Part shown: positions 18,151-27,973 of the stretch, piece after piece
Numbering within the stretch: position 1 is the stretch's first letter
Layout of the letters: the number at the start of each line of letters is the position of its first letter
NCBI RefSeq assembly: GCF_003591485.1
Contig: NZ_QZCF01000008.1
Location: 1-64,000 of the forward strand
DNA length: 64,000 nucleotides
DNA from: Paenibacillus sp. 1011MAR3C5
GTDB lineage: Bacteria > Bacillota > Bacilli > Paenibacillales > Paenibacillaceae
Direction: 5' to 3'
The notes under the pieces: model-generated
What the model saw: only the letters and a program-made list of their open reading frames with translations
Database searches by the model: none
Told to the model about the DNA's origin: nothing
Position numbers and translations under genes: made by a program

Positions 18151-18186
18151 AATTTACCCCTTCCATACCATGAATTTACCCCTTCC
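18151..18186 (+). repeat. Direct repeat AATTTACCCCTTCC spaced 22 bases
   Basis: Two identical 14-mers at 18151-18164 and 18173-18186, start-to-start 22 bases (about two helical turns), just downstream of the putative promoter. The arrangement suits a DNA-binding operator, or a repeated element in the mRNA leader. Confidence 0.6.
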
Positions 18187-18617
18187 GCTTGTTCATACTT
18201 CGAATCATGATAGGAGTAGCAACACCGCAATTCCATTAAAACTAGGGGCTGGAAGGAGGGGCGAAGCAAGCATCCAACGAACCATTAGCGGCCAATGAAC
18301 TTGCTAGCCAGACTGATTTTTTTCAGAAAAAGAAAACGCTGTCACAAAACGCTCCCCATTCAAAACGGACAAGCTTTATCTTCAGTCCAACTAGTGCAAT
18401 ACCAGTACATGCTTCCAAACATGCGACTAGATCGCAGTATGTACGACATTGGCTAGCACACACCATGAGTTTCTTACACACACGCAAAATTCCCTATTTA
18501 AACATCGAACGAAACATCGAATCCGACATCATGAAGCAACCCTCATCAGCTCCGCCGCAACACCTGCCAGCGGCTGACACGTCATGCCGCGAGGACAGAC
18601 TATTACAATGAGGTGAT

Positions 18618-21600
18618 ATGGTGTATTTTGCTGCACGCAAGAAAGAATTAAAGCTACTTTTTATCGTTTTCTTGGCTCTAGCGATCATGCTCAGCCCTCT
18701 GATGCAATCCGTATCTTACGCCGAGGAATCTGCAGCGCCGGAAGCGATCACTCAGGAACAACAAGTTCCTGAAAACGAAGGATCCGAACAGGAACAACAA
18801 GTTCCTGAAAACGGAATATCCGAAGAAGTTTCTTCAGACGAAGAGATAGAAGCAGCAGCAGATGACGAGAGTACACCGTCTAAAGTACCACAAAACTTGA
18901 CTGTGGTAGAAGGTTCCGTAACGGCTACCACAGCAACACTCAAGTGGGATACAGAAGAGGGTCTGGCTGATGCGGATATCTGGTATTTCGTAAAGGAAGA
19001 TACGAAGGAAGAAGACACCAATAACTACCTGGCTTCCGGTAAAGATGGAAGCGTATCTTTAACCAACTTGCAACCAAATACGACTTACAAATTATATTCG
19101 ACTTGGTATAAAAGACCATTCACCCGTGTGGAACGCAGTAACTTTGTTGAATTCAAAACGTTGGACGGAGCGCCTACAGGCCCTACCGGTACTACAGCAG
19201 CAACAAATCTCCGTGTTGTAGAAGTAACTCATAACACAGTAAAAATCGAATTCGACCCTGCTCATAAAACAGATCACTACTGGATTTGGGCTGATCCGGC
19301 AACTCCAGGCAAAGACCCGTATAGCGGACATACGCAAGTTGGAGGAAGTGTCGTTAACGAACGCCTTAAGCCGGAAACGACTTACTCTTGGATTATTGGC
19401 CCTGACGGTGTCCAATATGCCAACCTGAAGCCGGAACAAAGGAGCAACCGGATTACCTTTACTACACTGAAAGATACCAGCGAGTTCGAACCTGCTCCGC
19501 TGACACCGCCTCAAAATCTTCATGTTAAGAGCATTGTAGAAAATAAAGTAACGTTGAGCTGGAATGAAAGTCCTGACGCCACCGGCTACGACTTGTATGT
19601 CAATGGCGGCTGGGGCGGCGGAAAATATGACGGTACCGATGTAATGGAAATCACCTACACCGTACCAGATACGACAGCAGGCACCCTCTACAAATTTATG
19701 CTCGGCGCACAAGCAGCTGCGCCTGGAGGTCCAACTGAGACTTCAGAAAAAAGCAATATCCTTACTTTGAAATGGGGACAGCTTGATCCACCACAAGATC
19801 TGCAAGTAATCACATCGAACAGTACAACTGCCTCCCTGGGCTGGGCGCCTGTAGGTGGTGCTGCCAGCTATGAAATTTACCAGGACGGAGAGCTTGTTGG
19901 CACCAGCAATAACAATCGCTATGCGGCATCCGGCTTGACCGAAGGCCAAACGTATAGCTTTACGGTTAAAGCCAAGAACAGTCTGTGGACCTCCGAATCC
20001 AGCAGCACTGCGATTGTGGTTCCTGGAAGCAACTACACCAACGTTACGTACTATATTTCTTGGGCAGCATACACAAGCGCTAACTCGAGAAATTTCCAGC
20101 CTGAAGACATGGACGTTTCGCAGGTTACTCACATCAACTACGCCTTCGCGGATATTTGCTGGAAGAAGGTCGGCTCCAACGGAAGAGGGTGCCAGGTAGA
20201 CAAGTCTGAAAATGCTGAAAAGCTTCCCTATGAAATCCCTCTCCAAGACCGTTATGTGCATGACGGGGAAATGATAGTTGGGGATAAATTGGTGGACATT
20301 CAAAACTTCAATAAATTTGCTGCCATCAAAGAAGAGAATCCGCATCTGAAATTGCTTGTTTCTGTAGGGGGCTGGACATTCTCCAACCACTTCTCGGATA
20401 TGGCTGCTTCTGAAGAAACAAGGCGCGCATTCGCTGTTTCGGTCGTTAAGTTCCTGAGAGCATACGGCTTGGATGGCGTAGACATTGACTGGGAATACCC
20501 GGTTGAAGGCGGAGAAGACGACAACATCCACCGTCCAGAAGACAATGTCAATTTCACCTTGCTCATGAAGACGGTACGGGAAGCGCTGGATGCTGCTGGT
20601 TCCGAAGATGGCAAATATTATTTGCTGACGATCGCTTCTCTACAAGCCGATAGCTTCATTGCCAATGCAGATCTACCGAATTCGTCCAAATATCTGGACT
20701 TCGTTAATATTATGACTTACGACTACAGCGGTGCCTGGACCAAGCTTGCCCATCATAACTCACCGCTTTACTATGATCCGAAGCATCCAGGCGCATCCGC
20801 TAAGCGCAATAACGTAAGAGGAGGCGCACTAGGCCACTTGAACGGAGGCGTTGAACCTCATAAGCTGGTACTGGGTATACCGTATTACGGCAAGGGATGG
20901 ATCGGCTGTCCTGAAGCCGGACAGTATCAGGAATGCGAAGCTTTTGCTGATTTCGGCACATGGGAAGACGGGCTGTTCGAATACGATGACATTGAGGACA
21001 ACTACTTAACGAACCCTAAATTCCAACATTATTGGAATGAAGCATCCAAAGTATCATATGTATACAGCAAGGAGGACAAGCTGTTCATTGGCTACAACGA
21101 CGTGACAACCATGATGTATACGGCTTCCCTTGTTAAAACATTGAACCTGGCGGGCATCATGAGCTGGGATATTACAAATGATGAAAACAGAACGCTAACG
21201 ACTCAACTCATCAAAGATCTCCCAATTGATGGGAAAGCCAACGAAGCGGCGCTGAAAGCACCACAAAACGCTAAAAAAGTAAGCTCTAGCACAAACTCAT
21301 TTACTGTACAATGGGATGCCGTCGAAGGAGCAAGCGCTTACGAGATCTTTAACAACTACACTTACGTTAAAACGGTTACTGATACGAAAATATCTCTAAC
21401 AAATCTTGCAGCCAACACGGAGTATACAGTAACTATCTTGGCTGTAAGAAATGCCGATGAAAAAATTGCAGAAGTTTCTCCAATGAGTAATCCTGTGACA
21501 ATTAAGACAGCAGAACTGACAAGTCCGCCAGTTGTAACGCCTCCAACAGGTTCTGGAGATACAACTACGGAACTGGATGCCTCCATTACGAAAAACGATG

Positions 21601-22742
21601 GCAAATGGGTAATTAACATTCAAGAAGGTATTTCTGTTCAAACGATTAATGGCTCAAAAGAAACTGCTTTTAAATTATCCGTAGACAAAGAAGCCAAATC
21701 GATTGAAGTTGAATTGCCTCAAGCAGTAGTAACTGCTCTGGCTGCAAAAGGCGACAACGCTCAATTGTCCATCATCTGGAATGGTGTGACATACGTGATT
21801 CCAGCACATGCGCTTCCACTCGGCGTTAACCTGCAAATCTCGATTACACCAGCATCGGCAAGCGCTGCAGAAGCTGCAGAGAAGTTGGCCAAGGACAGCG
21901 GACTGAAGCTATTGGTTCAACCGCTTGACTTCAAGATTTCTAAGTACACCTCCGATGGCAAGCTGGAGGAAATCACAGACTTTGGCAAACATTCGCTTAG
22001 CCGCATCTTTACGCTCGAAGGAGCGGATGTGACTCCAGCGAAAGCTACTGGAGTTGTATATGACCCAACTACTAACACATTACGTCCAGTTCCGACCCTG
22101 TTCACGAAGCTGTCTAACGGCAAAGTAACTGCTGAGCTGAAGCGCAGCGGCAATAGTATCTACACGATCGTACAATCCAGCATTTCATACAAGGATGCAA
22201 CCGCAGCTTGGGCAAAAGACTCTGTAGCTCGCGCTGCAGCCAAGCTTCTGCTTGAAGGCGAGTCTAAAGACACATTCGGCGTTAGCAGCAGCATCACTCG
22301 CGCTGAATTTACGTCCATGATCGTCAAAGGTCTTGGTATCCTGCCTGAGAATGGTACAGCTCCATTCCAGGATGTCGCTGCCAATTCCAAGTACGCTGGC
22401 GACATCGCTGCTGCGAAGAAGCTAGGTCTGATTCAAGGCAAATCCGAGACGGCTTTCGATCCGGAAAGCACGATTAGCCGTCAAGACATCACCGTTATTC
22501 TGACAAACGTCCTGTCCTACCTGGGCGTGAAGACAGATGCCGATACATCGAAGCTGAACGCTTTCGCTGATGCTAAGGATATAGCAGCATATGCGAAGTC
22601 GGCAGTCGCTCTGGCTGTTCAAGAAGGCATCATGATCGGCAAATCCAGCACGACCTTCGATCCGAAAGCTGATCTGACGCGAGCTCAAGCAGCCGTAATC
22701 GTCATCCGCATTCTGGAGGCTCACAAGCTGGATAAAGTATAA
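18618..22742 (+). CDS. SLH-anchored GH18 chitinase with five fibronectin-III domains
   Basis: The 1374-residue enzyme has a signal peptide (1-35), an acidic Gln/Glu-rich linker and four FN3 domains (about 91-177, 195-281, 296-384, 388-470). The GH18 barrel spans about 473-870, with the catalytic DxxDxDxE motif in DGVDIDWEYP (acid Glu about 626). A fifth FN3 (about 883-960), a beta-rich module (about 985-1190) and three C-terminal SLH domains (about 1195-1370) follow. It should cleave chitin while tethered to the cell-wall polymer. No chitin-binding module is recognisable; FN3 repeats probably act as spacers. GAGGTGAT precedes the ATG. Wall-anchored chitinases are less common than secreted ones. 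Confidence 0.93.
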   Translation: MVYFAARKKELKLLFIVFLALAIMLSPLMQSVSYAEESAAPEAITQEQQVPENEGSEQEQQVPENGISEEVSSDEEIEAAADDESTPSKVPQNLTVVEGSVTATTATLKWDTEEGLADADIWYFVKEDTKEEDTNNYLASGKDGSVSLTNLQPNTTYKLYSTWYKRPFTRVERSNFVEFKTLDGAPTGPTGTTAATNLRVVEVTHNTVKIEFDPAHKTDHYWIWADPATPGKDPYSGHTQVGGSVVNERLKPETTYSWIIGPDGVQYANLKPEQRSNRITFTTLKDTSEFEPAPLTPPQNLHVKSIVENKVTLSWNESPDATGYDLYVNGGWGGGKYDGTDVMEITYTVPDTTAGTLYKFMLGAQAAAPGGPTETSEKSNILTLKWGQLDPPQDLQVITSNSTTASLGWAPVGGAASYEIYQDGELVGTSNNNRYAASGLTEGQTYSFTVKAKNSLWTSESSSTAIVVPGSNYTNVTYYISWAAYTSANSRNFQPEDMDVSQVTHINYAFADICWKKVGSNGRGCQVDKSENAEKLPYEIPLQDRYVHDGEMIVGDKLVDIQNFNKFAAIKEENPHLKLLVSVGGWTFSNHFSDMAASEETRRAFAVSVVKFLRAYGLDGVDIDWEYPVEGGEDDNIHRPEDNVNFTLLMKTVREALDAAGSEDGKYYLLTIASLQADSFIANADLPNSSKYLDFVNIMTYDYSGAWTKLAHHNSPLYYDPKHPGASAKRNNVRGGALGHLNGGVEPHKLVLGIPYYGKGWIGCPEAGQYQECEAFADFGTWEDGLFEYDDIEDNYLTNPKFQHYWNEASKVSYVYSKEDKLFIGYNDVTTMMYTASLVKTLNLAGIMSWDITNDENRTLTTQLIKDLPIDGKANEAALKAPQNAKKVSSSTNSFTVQWDAVEGASAYEIFNNYTYVKTVTDTKISLTNLAANTEYTVTILAVRNADEKIAEVSPMSNPVTIKTAELTSPPVVTPPTGSGDTTTELDASITKNDGKWVINIQEGISVQTINGSKETAFKLSVDKEAKSIEVELPQAVVTALAAKGDNAQLSIIWNGVTYVIPAHALPLGVNLQISITPASASAAEAAEKLAKDSGLKLLVQPLDFKISKYTSDGKLEEITDFGKHSLSRIFTLEGADVTPAKATGVVYDPTTNTLRPVPTLFTKLSNGKVTAELKRSGNSIYTIVQSSISYKDATAAWAKDSVARAAAKLLLEGESKDTFGVSSSITRAEFTSMIVKGLGILPENGTAPFQDVAANSKYAGDIAAAKKLGLIQGKSETAFDPESTISRQDITVILTNVLSYLGVKTDADTSKLNAFADAKDIAAYAKSAVALAVQEGIMIGKSSTTFDPKADLTRAQAAVIVIRILEAHKLDKV

Positions 22743-22753
22743 TCCTTTCATAG

Positions 22754-22796
22754 AGAGGGACGGAACAGGCCTTGGCCTGATCCGTCCCTCTTTTTT
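22754..22796 (+). terminator. Rho-independent terminator of the chitinase gene
   Basis: AGAGGGACGGA (22754-22764) pairs with TCCGTCCCTCT (22781-22791), with an inner CAGGCC/GGCCTG stem and six T. Confidence 0.9.
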
Positions 22797-22844
22797 ACTG
22801 TGGAACTTAATTACGTTGCTTGCGATCCGCTTATCCCCAGTTTC

Positions 22845-25133
22845 TCACACCAGCTCCAAAAGCCCTCTTTCAATACACATCGCCATAGCCAGCGTTTTTA
22901 CGTTGTTCTCACCGAACCGGATAATAATACTCTCGTTGTCGGCACGCTCAATGCATCCCACTCCAAATACGCGGTGCCGAACGTTGGCTCCTGCCGCAAG
23001 CTCGGTCGGATGTTTGGCCGCGTTGGGATTTGCTTCAGCCTTCACGGGCTCCCTGCTGCTTGTGAAATTGGTGCTTTTCAGCCTAATGGAATTGCTCCGC
23101 GAATCCCCAGCTGCAGATAAGATAGGCTGGCGTTCTGAGCCTGCCGTTGCTCGTGCCGATATGCGGCTCGGGTCTACAATATCTTTTACCGCTGACATGA
23201 AGGAAGACTCCGTCGCTTGCTCCCCGTCACGCTGTCCATACGTGACCATCTCCAGCGTTCTTCGCGCCCGCGTCATGCCGACATAGAAGAGCCGTACCGC
23301 TTCCTCCATAGAAGACGAATCTCCGCCTGCTCCCTTCTTACCGTCCTCCGAAGCAGGAATAACCCCTTCAATAAGGTCTACCATATAGACATGATCGAAT
23401 TCCAATCCTTTGGCGCTGTGGAACGTAGAGAACGTTACGGCGTTTTGACCTTTCCTCGACTTCGCACCCTTCAGCACCTTCTCCAGATATTTCAGGCGCG
23501 CTGCAAAGTCGGCCATCGTCTCCAATCCTTCGGCGATATCCTCCAGCGTATTCAATATGCCGATCAGATACTCCTTGCGGAAGCCCAGCCGCTCGCATAG
23601 CTTCTCAAGCGCCTTCTCATACCCGAGCCGCGTCCGAATGACGCGAATGGCATGCAAGGGCGGCATGCCGTTCATCTCTCGGAATGTTTCTTTCGCCTCT
23701 TGCAGCGGCTTGATCTGATAGTCGTGAAGCTGTGCGATCGTCAGCAGGTTATCGAAGACCGACTCTCCGTTATCAATGGATTTCAGAACGGACATTTGAT
23801 GCTTGCTAATGTAGCCGTTGAATTTCAAGTGAATATTCTCCAAGATATCCGCGCGTTTATCTGTATAGGACATACGCATGAAGTTCAATACATCTTCGAT
23901 CACCCAATGGGAGAAAAACCGATTATCCGCATCCTTCATATAGAACGGAATACCGGCACGGTCAAATTCATTCATAAGTGCAATTGACGATGAATTGTTC
24001 CGGTACAGCACTGCGCCCTCGGAGAGCTTCTCGATCTTCGCGATCTCCCGGACAACATATTTCGCTTGCTCCCGATAATCCCGAAGTGTCTTGAAGGTTA
24101 TTGGCTGATGAGATGCATTGTTCGTAAACATCTCTTTATCGTAGCGATTCTTGTTGCGCTTGATAAAGGTGTTGGCCGTCGTCACGATTTCAGGCGATGA
24201 GCGATAATTTTGCACCATATACAGCGTAACGGCTTCCGGATATACATTCTTGAAGCGGAGCAAATAAGTCGGCTCCGCTCCCCGCCAACTATAGATGGAC
24301 TGGTCGTCATCCGCCACTACACAGAGATTGCGATGCGATTTCACCAGCTTTTCGATAATGGCATGCTGCACCATCGACGTATCTTGGCTTTCATCCGTCA
24401 TAACATAATCATAGCGGCTTTGCAGCTTGCGAAGCATTGCTCCATCCTTTTCAAGCACATCATGGGCTATCGTCAGCATATCGTCAAAGTCAATAAGCAG
24501 CTTAGACGTTCCGCTGCGCTTGAACGACTCGTATTCGTGCAGGATTCGCTCGGCGTGTGGCACATCAACCTTGACGCTTGCCCATTGCTCCGGAGGCAGC
24601 ATCTTGTTCTTTACATAGCTAATGTAAGTCGTCAGTTCCTCCATGGCATCATCCGTCGCATTTTCGCCTACGATATCCTTGAACAAATTGCGCAAAATGA
24701 TCCGTTTATGAAGAGGCAAAGGTCTTTCATACCCTTGCTCTTCATCCCCCTCTTCAATCTCCAGGGCTCCCTCTATGATGTCATATGCGGTTCTTGTTTT
24801 GTAGAAATGAGTGCGCACGATCTCAAATGCAAGACTATGAATTGTTGAGAAATCGACTGGCTGCAGCAGCGGGAAGAAGCGCGTGAAGCGCTCCTTCATA
24901 TCTCTTGCGGATGCTCTGCTGAACGTAACCGCCTTGATTCGTGCCGGATCCGCCCCTAGCTCTTCAATCAAGTAGCCGATTCGCATAATTAGGGTCGTAG
25001 TCTTGCCCGACCCCGGCGAGGCCAGCAGCAATAACGGCCCTTCCGCTTGACCTACGGCTTGCTTCTGCACTTCATTTAATCCTACGCCAAGCTCCTCAAG
25101 CTTGCGCTCCAGGAAACGTTCCAATTTCCCCAT
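22845..25133 (-). CDS. UvrD/PcrA-type superfamily 1 DNA helicase
   Basis: This ATP-dependent 3'-5' helicase has 762 residues. Motifs in order are Walker A (SPGSGKTTT), Ia (VTFSRASARDM), motif II (DESQDTSMVQ), III (DDDQSIYSWRGAEP), IV (QNYRSSPEI), V (TFHSAKGLEFDHVYMVD) and VI (LFYVGMTRARR). A C-terminal Tudor-like segment (VRHRVFGVGCIERAD) resembles the RNA-polymerase-contacting end of PcrA/UvrD. It differs from house-keeping PcrA, so it is probably an accessory repair helicase. ATG at 25133 (GGGGAG just upstream) is preferred to the TTG at 25157, which lacks a ribosome site. Confidence 0.92.
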   Translation of the reverse strand: MGKLERFLERKLEELGVGLNEVQKQAVGQAEGPLLLLASPGSGKTTTLIMRIGYLIEELGADPARIKAVTFSRASARDMKERFTRFFPLLQPVDFSTIHSLAFEIVRTHFYKTRTAYDIIEGALEIEEGDEEQGYERPLPLHKRIILRNLFKDIVGENATDDAMEELTTYISYVKNKMLPPEQWASVKVDVPHAERILHEYESFKRSGTSKLLIDFDDMLTIAHDVLEKDGAMLRKLQSRYDYVMTDESQDTSMVQHAIIEKLVKSHRNLCVVADDDQSIYSWRGAEPTYLLRFKNVYPEAVTLYMVQNYRSSPEIVTTANTFIKRNKNRYDKEMFTNNASHQPITFKTLRDYREQAKYVVREIAKIEKLSEGAVLYRNNSSSIALMNEFDRAGIPFYMKDADNRFFSHWVIEDVLNFMRMSYTDKRADILENIHLKFNGYISKHQMSVLKSIDNGESVFDNLLTIAQLHDYQIKPLQEAKETFREMNGMPPLHAIRVIRTRLGYEKALEKLCERLGFRKEYLIGILNTLEDIAEGLETMADFAARLKYLEKVLKGAKSRKGQNAVTFSTFHSAKGLEFDHVYMVDLIEGVIPASEDGKKGAGGDSSSMEEAVRLFYVGMTRARRTLEMVTYGQRDGEQATESSFMSAVKDIVDPSRISARATAGSERQPILSAAGDSRSNSIRLKSTNFTSSREPVKAEANPNAAKHPTELAAGANVRHRVFGVGCIERADNESIIIRFGENNVKTLAMAMCIERGLLELV

Positions 25134-25275
25134 ATCTCCCCGATCCCTTCCGAACAAAAAACAATGTCGCTATTATAGCATATTCTAGCTGCCTATCCTT
25201 TCAGGAAAGCGATGGATACAAGGAAGGAAGTCAGTCCTAATGTATAGAGCTGACGTGATGTTGACTGTTCCATTA

Positions 25276-25320
25276 ATTAAGCCGCTGCATACGCAGGTAT
25301 CAACCTGCCTTGCAGCGGCT
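25276..25320 (-). terminator. Terminator of the thioredoxin-fold-like gene
   Basis: AGCCGCTGCA (25280-25289) pairs with TGCAGCGGCT (25311-25320), with an inner GCAGGT/ACCTGC stem. Read on the minus strand it is followed by TTAATTAAT. Confidence 0.65.
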
Positions 25321-25334
25321 CTTGGCGCAGTCAA

Positions 25335-25763
25335 TTAATACCCGGGCTTGGCTTCTCTCTTCAAACGCAACCATGTCGCATCCCCGTATAAATAATGGAG
25401 GATATCTTCAATCTCCGAAGTCTCCAGCAGAACCTTCTGATGGTCTAACAAAACATAGGTAGGTGTACGTTTCATTTCAAAAACTTTCACATAGCGGTAA
25501 TTGGGATCTTGCGGGTTTAATTGAACAACCTGAAGTCTCGCTATATGCAAGGATTGGCGGAAATCCTCGGAGTCGAATGGACGGAGCATAGATGCTGGCA
25601 ACGACGATCCTTCCGCGCCCTCATTATCCCAGAACACATAGACATGATAATAGCCGAATTCTTTCGCCGCCATTTCTTGGATCAGCTCTGCGTGATCATG
25701 CTCGTAAACGATGGGTATGCATACAAAAATAATCAACAGCAACAGCAGCACCCATCTCTTCAT
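25335..25763 (-). CDS. Small exported protein, possibly thioredoxin-fold without CxxC
   Basis: This 142-residue protein has an N-terminal signal anchor (4-20). The mature part contains a VYVFWDNEG strand and, later, KRTPTYVLLDHQKVL. The second segment looks like the cis-proline loop (TPT) and strand of thioredoxin-like proteins. No CxxC active site is present, so redox activity is unlikely. GGAGGTG precedes the ATG at good spacing. I do not recognise a named family. It stands between the helicase and the sigma-factor locus with its own terminator. Confidence 0.65.
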   Translation of the reverse strand: MKRWVLLLLLIIFVCIPIVYEHDHAELIQEMAAKEFGYYHVYVFWDNEGAEGSSLPASMLRPFDSEDFRQSLHIARLQVVQLNPQDPNYRYVKVFEMKRTPTYVLLDHQKVLLETSEIEDILHYLYGDATWLRLKREAKPGY

Positions 25764-25985
25764 AATTCACCTCCGCAGGCTTGTTGCAAGATTTAACTCT
25801 ATAACACGCAAAACAACAAGAAAGTAGCAGAAATTTGTCGAATTATTTCAAAATGCTCTATTTAACACATGTGATTAGTCGGAAAAAACGCTGCGGCTAC
25901 CGCATTATTTCCAGGTTCTTATACTATCTCAAGAAAAAGTGCAACGAACGAAACGCTTCAAGTGTTTATATAGTGGATACGATTC

Positions 25986-26372
25986 ATGAACTTCTATTCT
26001 ATCGTCACGAAAGCGGGTGCGGGGATGAAAACAGAAGAATTAGAAACGATGTTTGACCATGCCTTTCGTGAAAGTGTCACGCTTACCCGTTTTGTCCCCG
26101 ATACCGAAGAGTCCTGGACAAGGCTGCAGAAGAAACTTGCGAAGAGATATAGAATCAGAAGAAGAATGGGCTTATTCAAAGTGCTGCCCTTCATCGTAGT
26201 CTCCTTTTTACTAGGTGCTTTTTTATTCGGAACTCCTACCGTCTCTAACGCCTTTCAACAAGTTGCCACAGTAATTAAACAAGACATATTCGGGATTTCC
26301 GACGATACGACTAGTCATAATCTAATCCCCAAGACCGCACCTCCTCCTGATTACAAATTGTTTTACGATTAA
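25986..26372 (+). CDS. Truncated paralogue of the anti-sigma protein (N-terminal part only)
   Basis: Residues from the internal ATG at 26025 onward (MKTEELETMFDHAFRESV) match the start of the anti-sigma gene at 27103 (NKEEFDKLFDQAFEESV). They also share the membrane segment FLLGAFLFGTPTxSNAFQ and a Pro-rich end (PKTAPPPD). The ORF stops there and lacks the C-terminal sensor domain of the full copy. Neither start (25986 or 26025) has a strong ribosome site. It may be a decayed duplicate, or a stand-alone sigma-binding fragment that competes for the ECF factor. Confidence 0.6.
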   Translation: MNFYSIVTKAGAGMKTEELETMFDHAFRESVTLTRFVPDTEESWTRLQKKLAKRYRIRRRMGLFKVLPFIVVSFLLGAFLFGTPTVSNAFQQVATVIKQDIFGISDDTTSHNLIPKTAPPPDYKLFYD

Positions 26373-26531
26373 TTCTCTACCATAGAACCGACATACGCCA
26401 TAAACAAAATATTGTCTAATTTTTCTGTAATACATTAACCCCCATATACGGTATAATGGCAGGAGACAAAGACTTACACGATCTTCCAAACTACCGAATT
26501 CCATATGCATCCGTAAGGGGGTCGCATTACC

Positions 26532-27101
26532 GTGGAAAGCAAGCTGTTTCTTCTGTCAGGCGCTAATTACCATGCGCTTAGTCCGCAGCTTCAAAAGGAG
26601 ATTTACGAGGAGTTTTATCAATTCGTATATTCTCCCATTATATATATGGTTAAGGAACATGCTGCGACAGAGGATATTATTCAAAATTCATTTATCAAAA
26701 TTATAGACAGTGTACCGCGCGCCGATAATGAAGCTCAGCTAAAAAGCTGGCTTAAGGTCGTTGTTCGGAACATGGTCTATAATTATTTTCGAAAAACAAA
26801 AAAAAATCGCAACGAGATTGACTCAGAAAGTGTTTATATAAATGAAAGCACGCCGATGTCCACCGAGATGGCTTCACTGGAGAAGGAAGTCGAGCTGAAG
26901 CTTATGACGGAGACAATCAGCCAATGCTTGAATGAGCTGCGCCCGGAATACAAGGCGTTAATTGAATTAAGATGGAAGAAGGATCTCAGCTACCGAGAGA
27001 TTGCAACCGAGCTGGAGACGACAGAAGAACGGGTGAAGTATAAGCTGTACCGGGCAAGAGAAGCGATGAAACGAACCTTTTCCAAGAAGTGGGGTGAGTA
27101 G
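26532..27101 (+). CDS. ECF-type RNA polymerase sigma factor
   Basis: This 189-residue sigma-70-family factor has only regions 2 and 4. Region 2 spans about 25-95 (ATEDIIQNSFIKIIDSV, LKSWLKVVVRNMVYNYFR). Region 4 spans about 125-180 (ELRPEYKALIELRWKKDLSYREIATELETTEERVKYKLYRAREAM). The GTG start at 26532 follows AAGGGGG at ten-base spacing. A TATAAT -10 element at 26452-26457 suggests its promoter. The downstream anti-sigma gene starts two bases after the stop, so the pair is co-expressed. The stimulus is unknown. Confidence 0.92.
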   Translation: MESKLFLLSGANYHALSPQLQKEIYEEFYQFVYSPIIYMVKEHAATEDIIQNSFIKIIDSVPRADNEAQLKSWLKVVVRNMVYNYFRKTKKNRNEIDSESVYINESTPMSTEMASLEKEVELKLMTETISQCLNELRPEYKALIELRWKKDLSYREIATELETTEERVKYKLYRAREAMKRTFSKKWGE

Positions 27102-27102
27102 G

Positions 27103-27915
27103 GTGAACAAAGAGGAGTTCGATAAATTATTCGACCAGGCCTTTGAAGAGAGTGTCCAAAACCATAAATTCACCCCCGATGCTGGACCCTCCTGGGAAAA
27201 ACTTCAGCTGCAGCTTGCTAAGAAAAAACGCAGAAAATCTCAGCTTCGTGCCTTGCCCTATATAGCGGCTTCGTTTCTTCTAGGTGCCTTTTTATTCGGC
27301 ACGCCTACAGCGTCAAATGCTTTTCAACCATTATTCAAGGCCGTTGTGACTATCAAGGACGATGTTGTACGAATTATGTTTGGTGAGAATAATGCATCTA
27401 AAACAGTTCCAAAAACACCGCCTCCGCCTGAAGACAGCTCCATTGTTGAATATGACGATTCTAATGTTGTGGCGGTTGATGAACACTATCTCTCCAGCAA
27501 CCCTCAGGACTTAAGATTTACGACATTAGAGGAAGCATCCGAAAAAACCAACTTCCCTATACCAGCTATCACTTATATAGCTAAGGGGTATCAGTTACAA
27601 GAAGTAATTGTTTTTCAAAACCAAGAAATTTCGCGTATGGCAGCAATTTCGTACACAGATGATGAAGGGATTGCCTATACTATTATCCTTCAAAGATTAT
27701 TAGAGAACTCTGCATTCACATCAGGCGGCGGTCCAAACATAAAAATGGAAACATTAAAAATTGGAACTACAGAAACTTATATTTTCTCAACGAACGACGG
27801 GTACATTGCTCAAGAGTTCTTGATTGATGATATTCATGTCTCTGTATCTGGTCCGCTTAGTCCAGAGGAGACACTTATTATATCCAAGGAAATTATTAAA
27901 AACATGACCAAATAG
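27103..27915 (+). CDS. Membrane anti-sigma factor with DUF4367-like C-terminal domain
   Basis: A short cytoplasmic N-terminus precedes one membrane helix (about 50-68, ASFLLGAFLFGTPTASNAF). A Pro-rich linker and an extracellular domain follow (about 140-270), of the type seen in DUF4367 proteins: PIPAITYIAKGYQL, then GYIAQEFLIDDIHVSVSGPLS. Such proteins usually hold an ECF factor at the membrane. GTG at 27103 has GGGG eight bases upstream, better than the GTG at 27094. The domain name is from memory of the family and moderately sure. Confidence 0.82.
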   Translation: MNKEEFDKLFDQAFEESVQNHKFTPDAGPSWEKLQLQLAKKKRRKSQLRALPYIAASFLLGAFLFGTPTASNAFQPLFKAVVTIKDDVVRIMFGENNASKTVPKTPPPPEDSSIVEYDDSNVVAVDEHYLSSNPQDLRFTTLEEASEKTNFPIPAITYIAKGYQLQEVIVFQNQEISRMAAISYTDDEGIAYTIILQRLLENSAFTSGGGPNIKMETLKIGTTETYIFSTNDGYIAQEFLIDDIHVSVSGPLSPEETLIISKEIIKNMTK

Positions 27916-27955
27916 AAAAAAGGACTAGGTATTGTAATATACCCAGTCCTTTTTT
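27916..27955. terminator. Bidirectional terminator after the anti-sigma gene
   Basis: AAAAAAGGACT (27916-27926) pairs with AGTCCTTTTTT (27945-27955), with an inner GGTAT/ATACC stem. It serves both convergent genes. Confidence 0.9.
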
Positions 27956-27973
27956 CTTCATGCAGTGATCGAA

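Noticed and set aside
17940..18269. Minus-strand frame of 109 codons overlapping the start of the M42 gene
   Set aside because: No ribosome site, odd composition, and it overlaps the peptidase start and the chitinase regulatory region.
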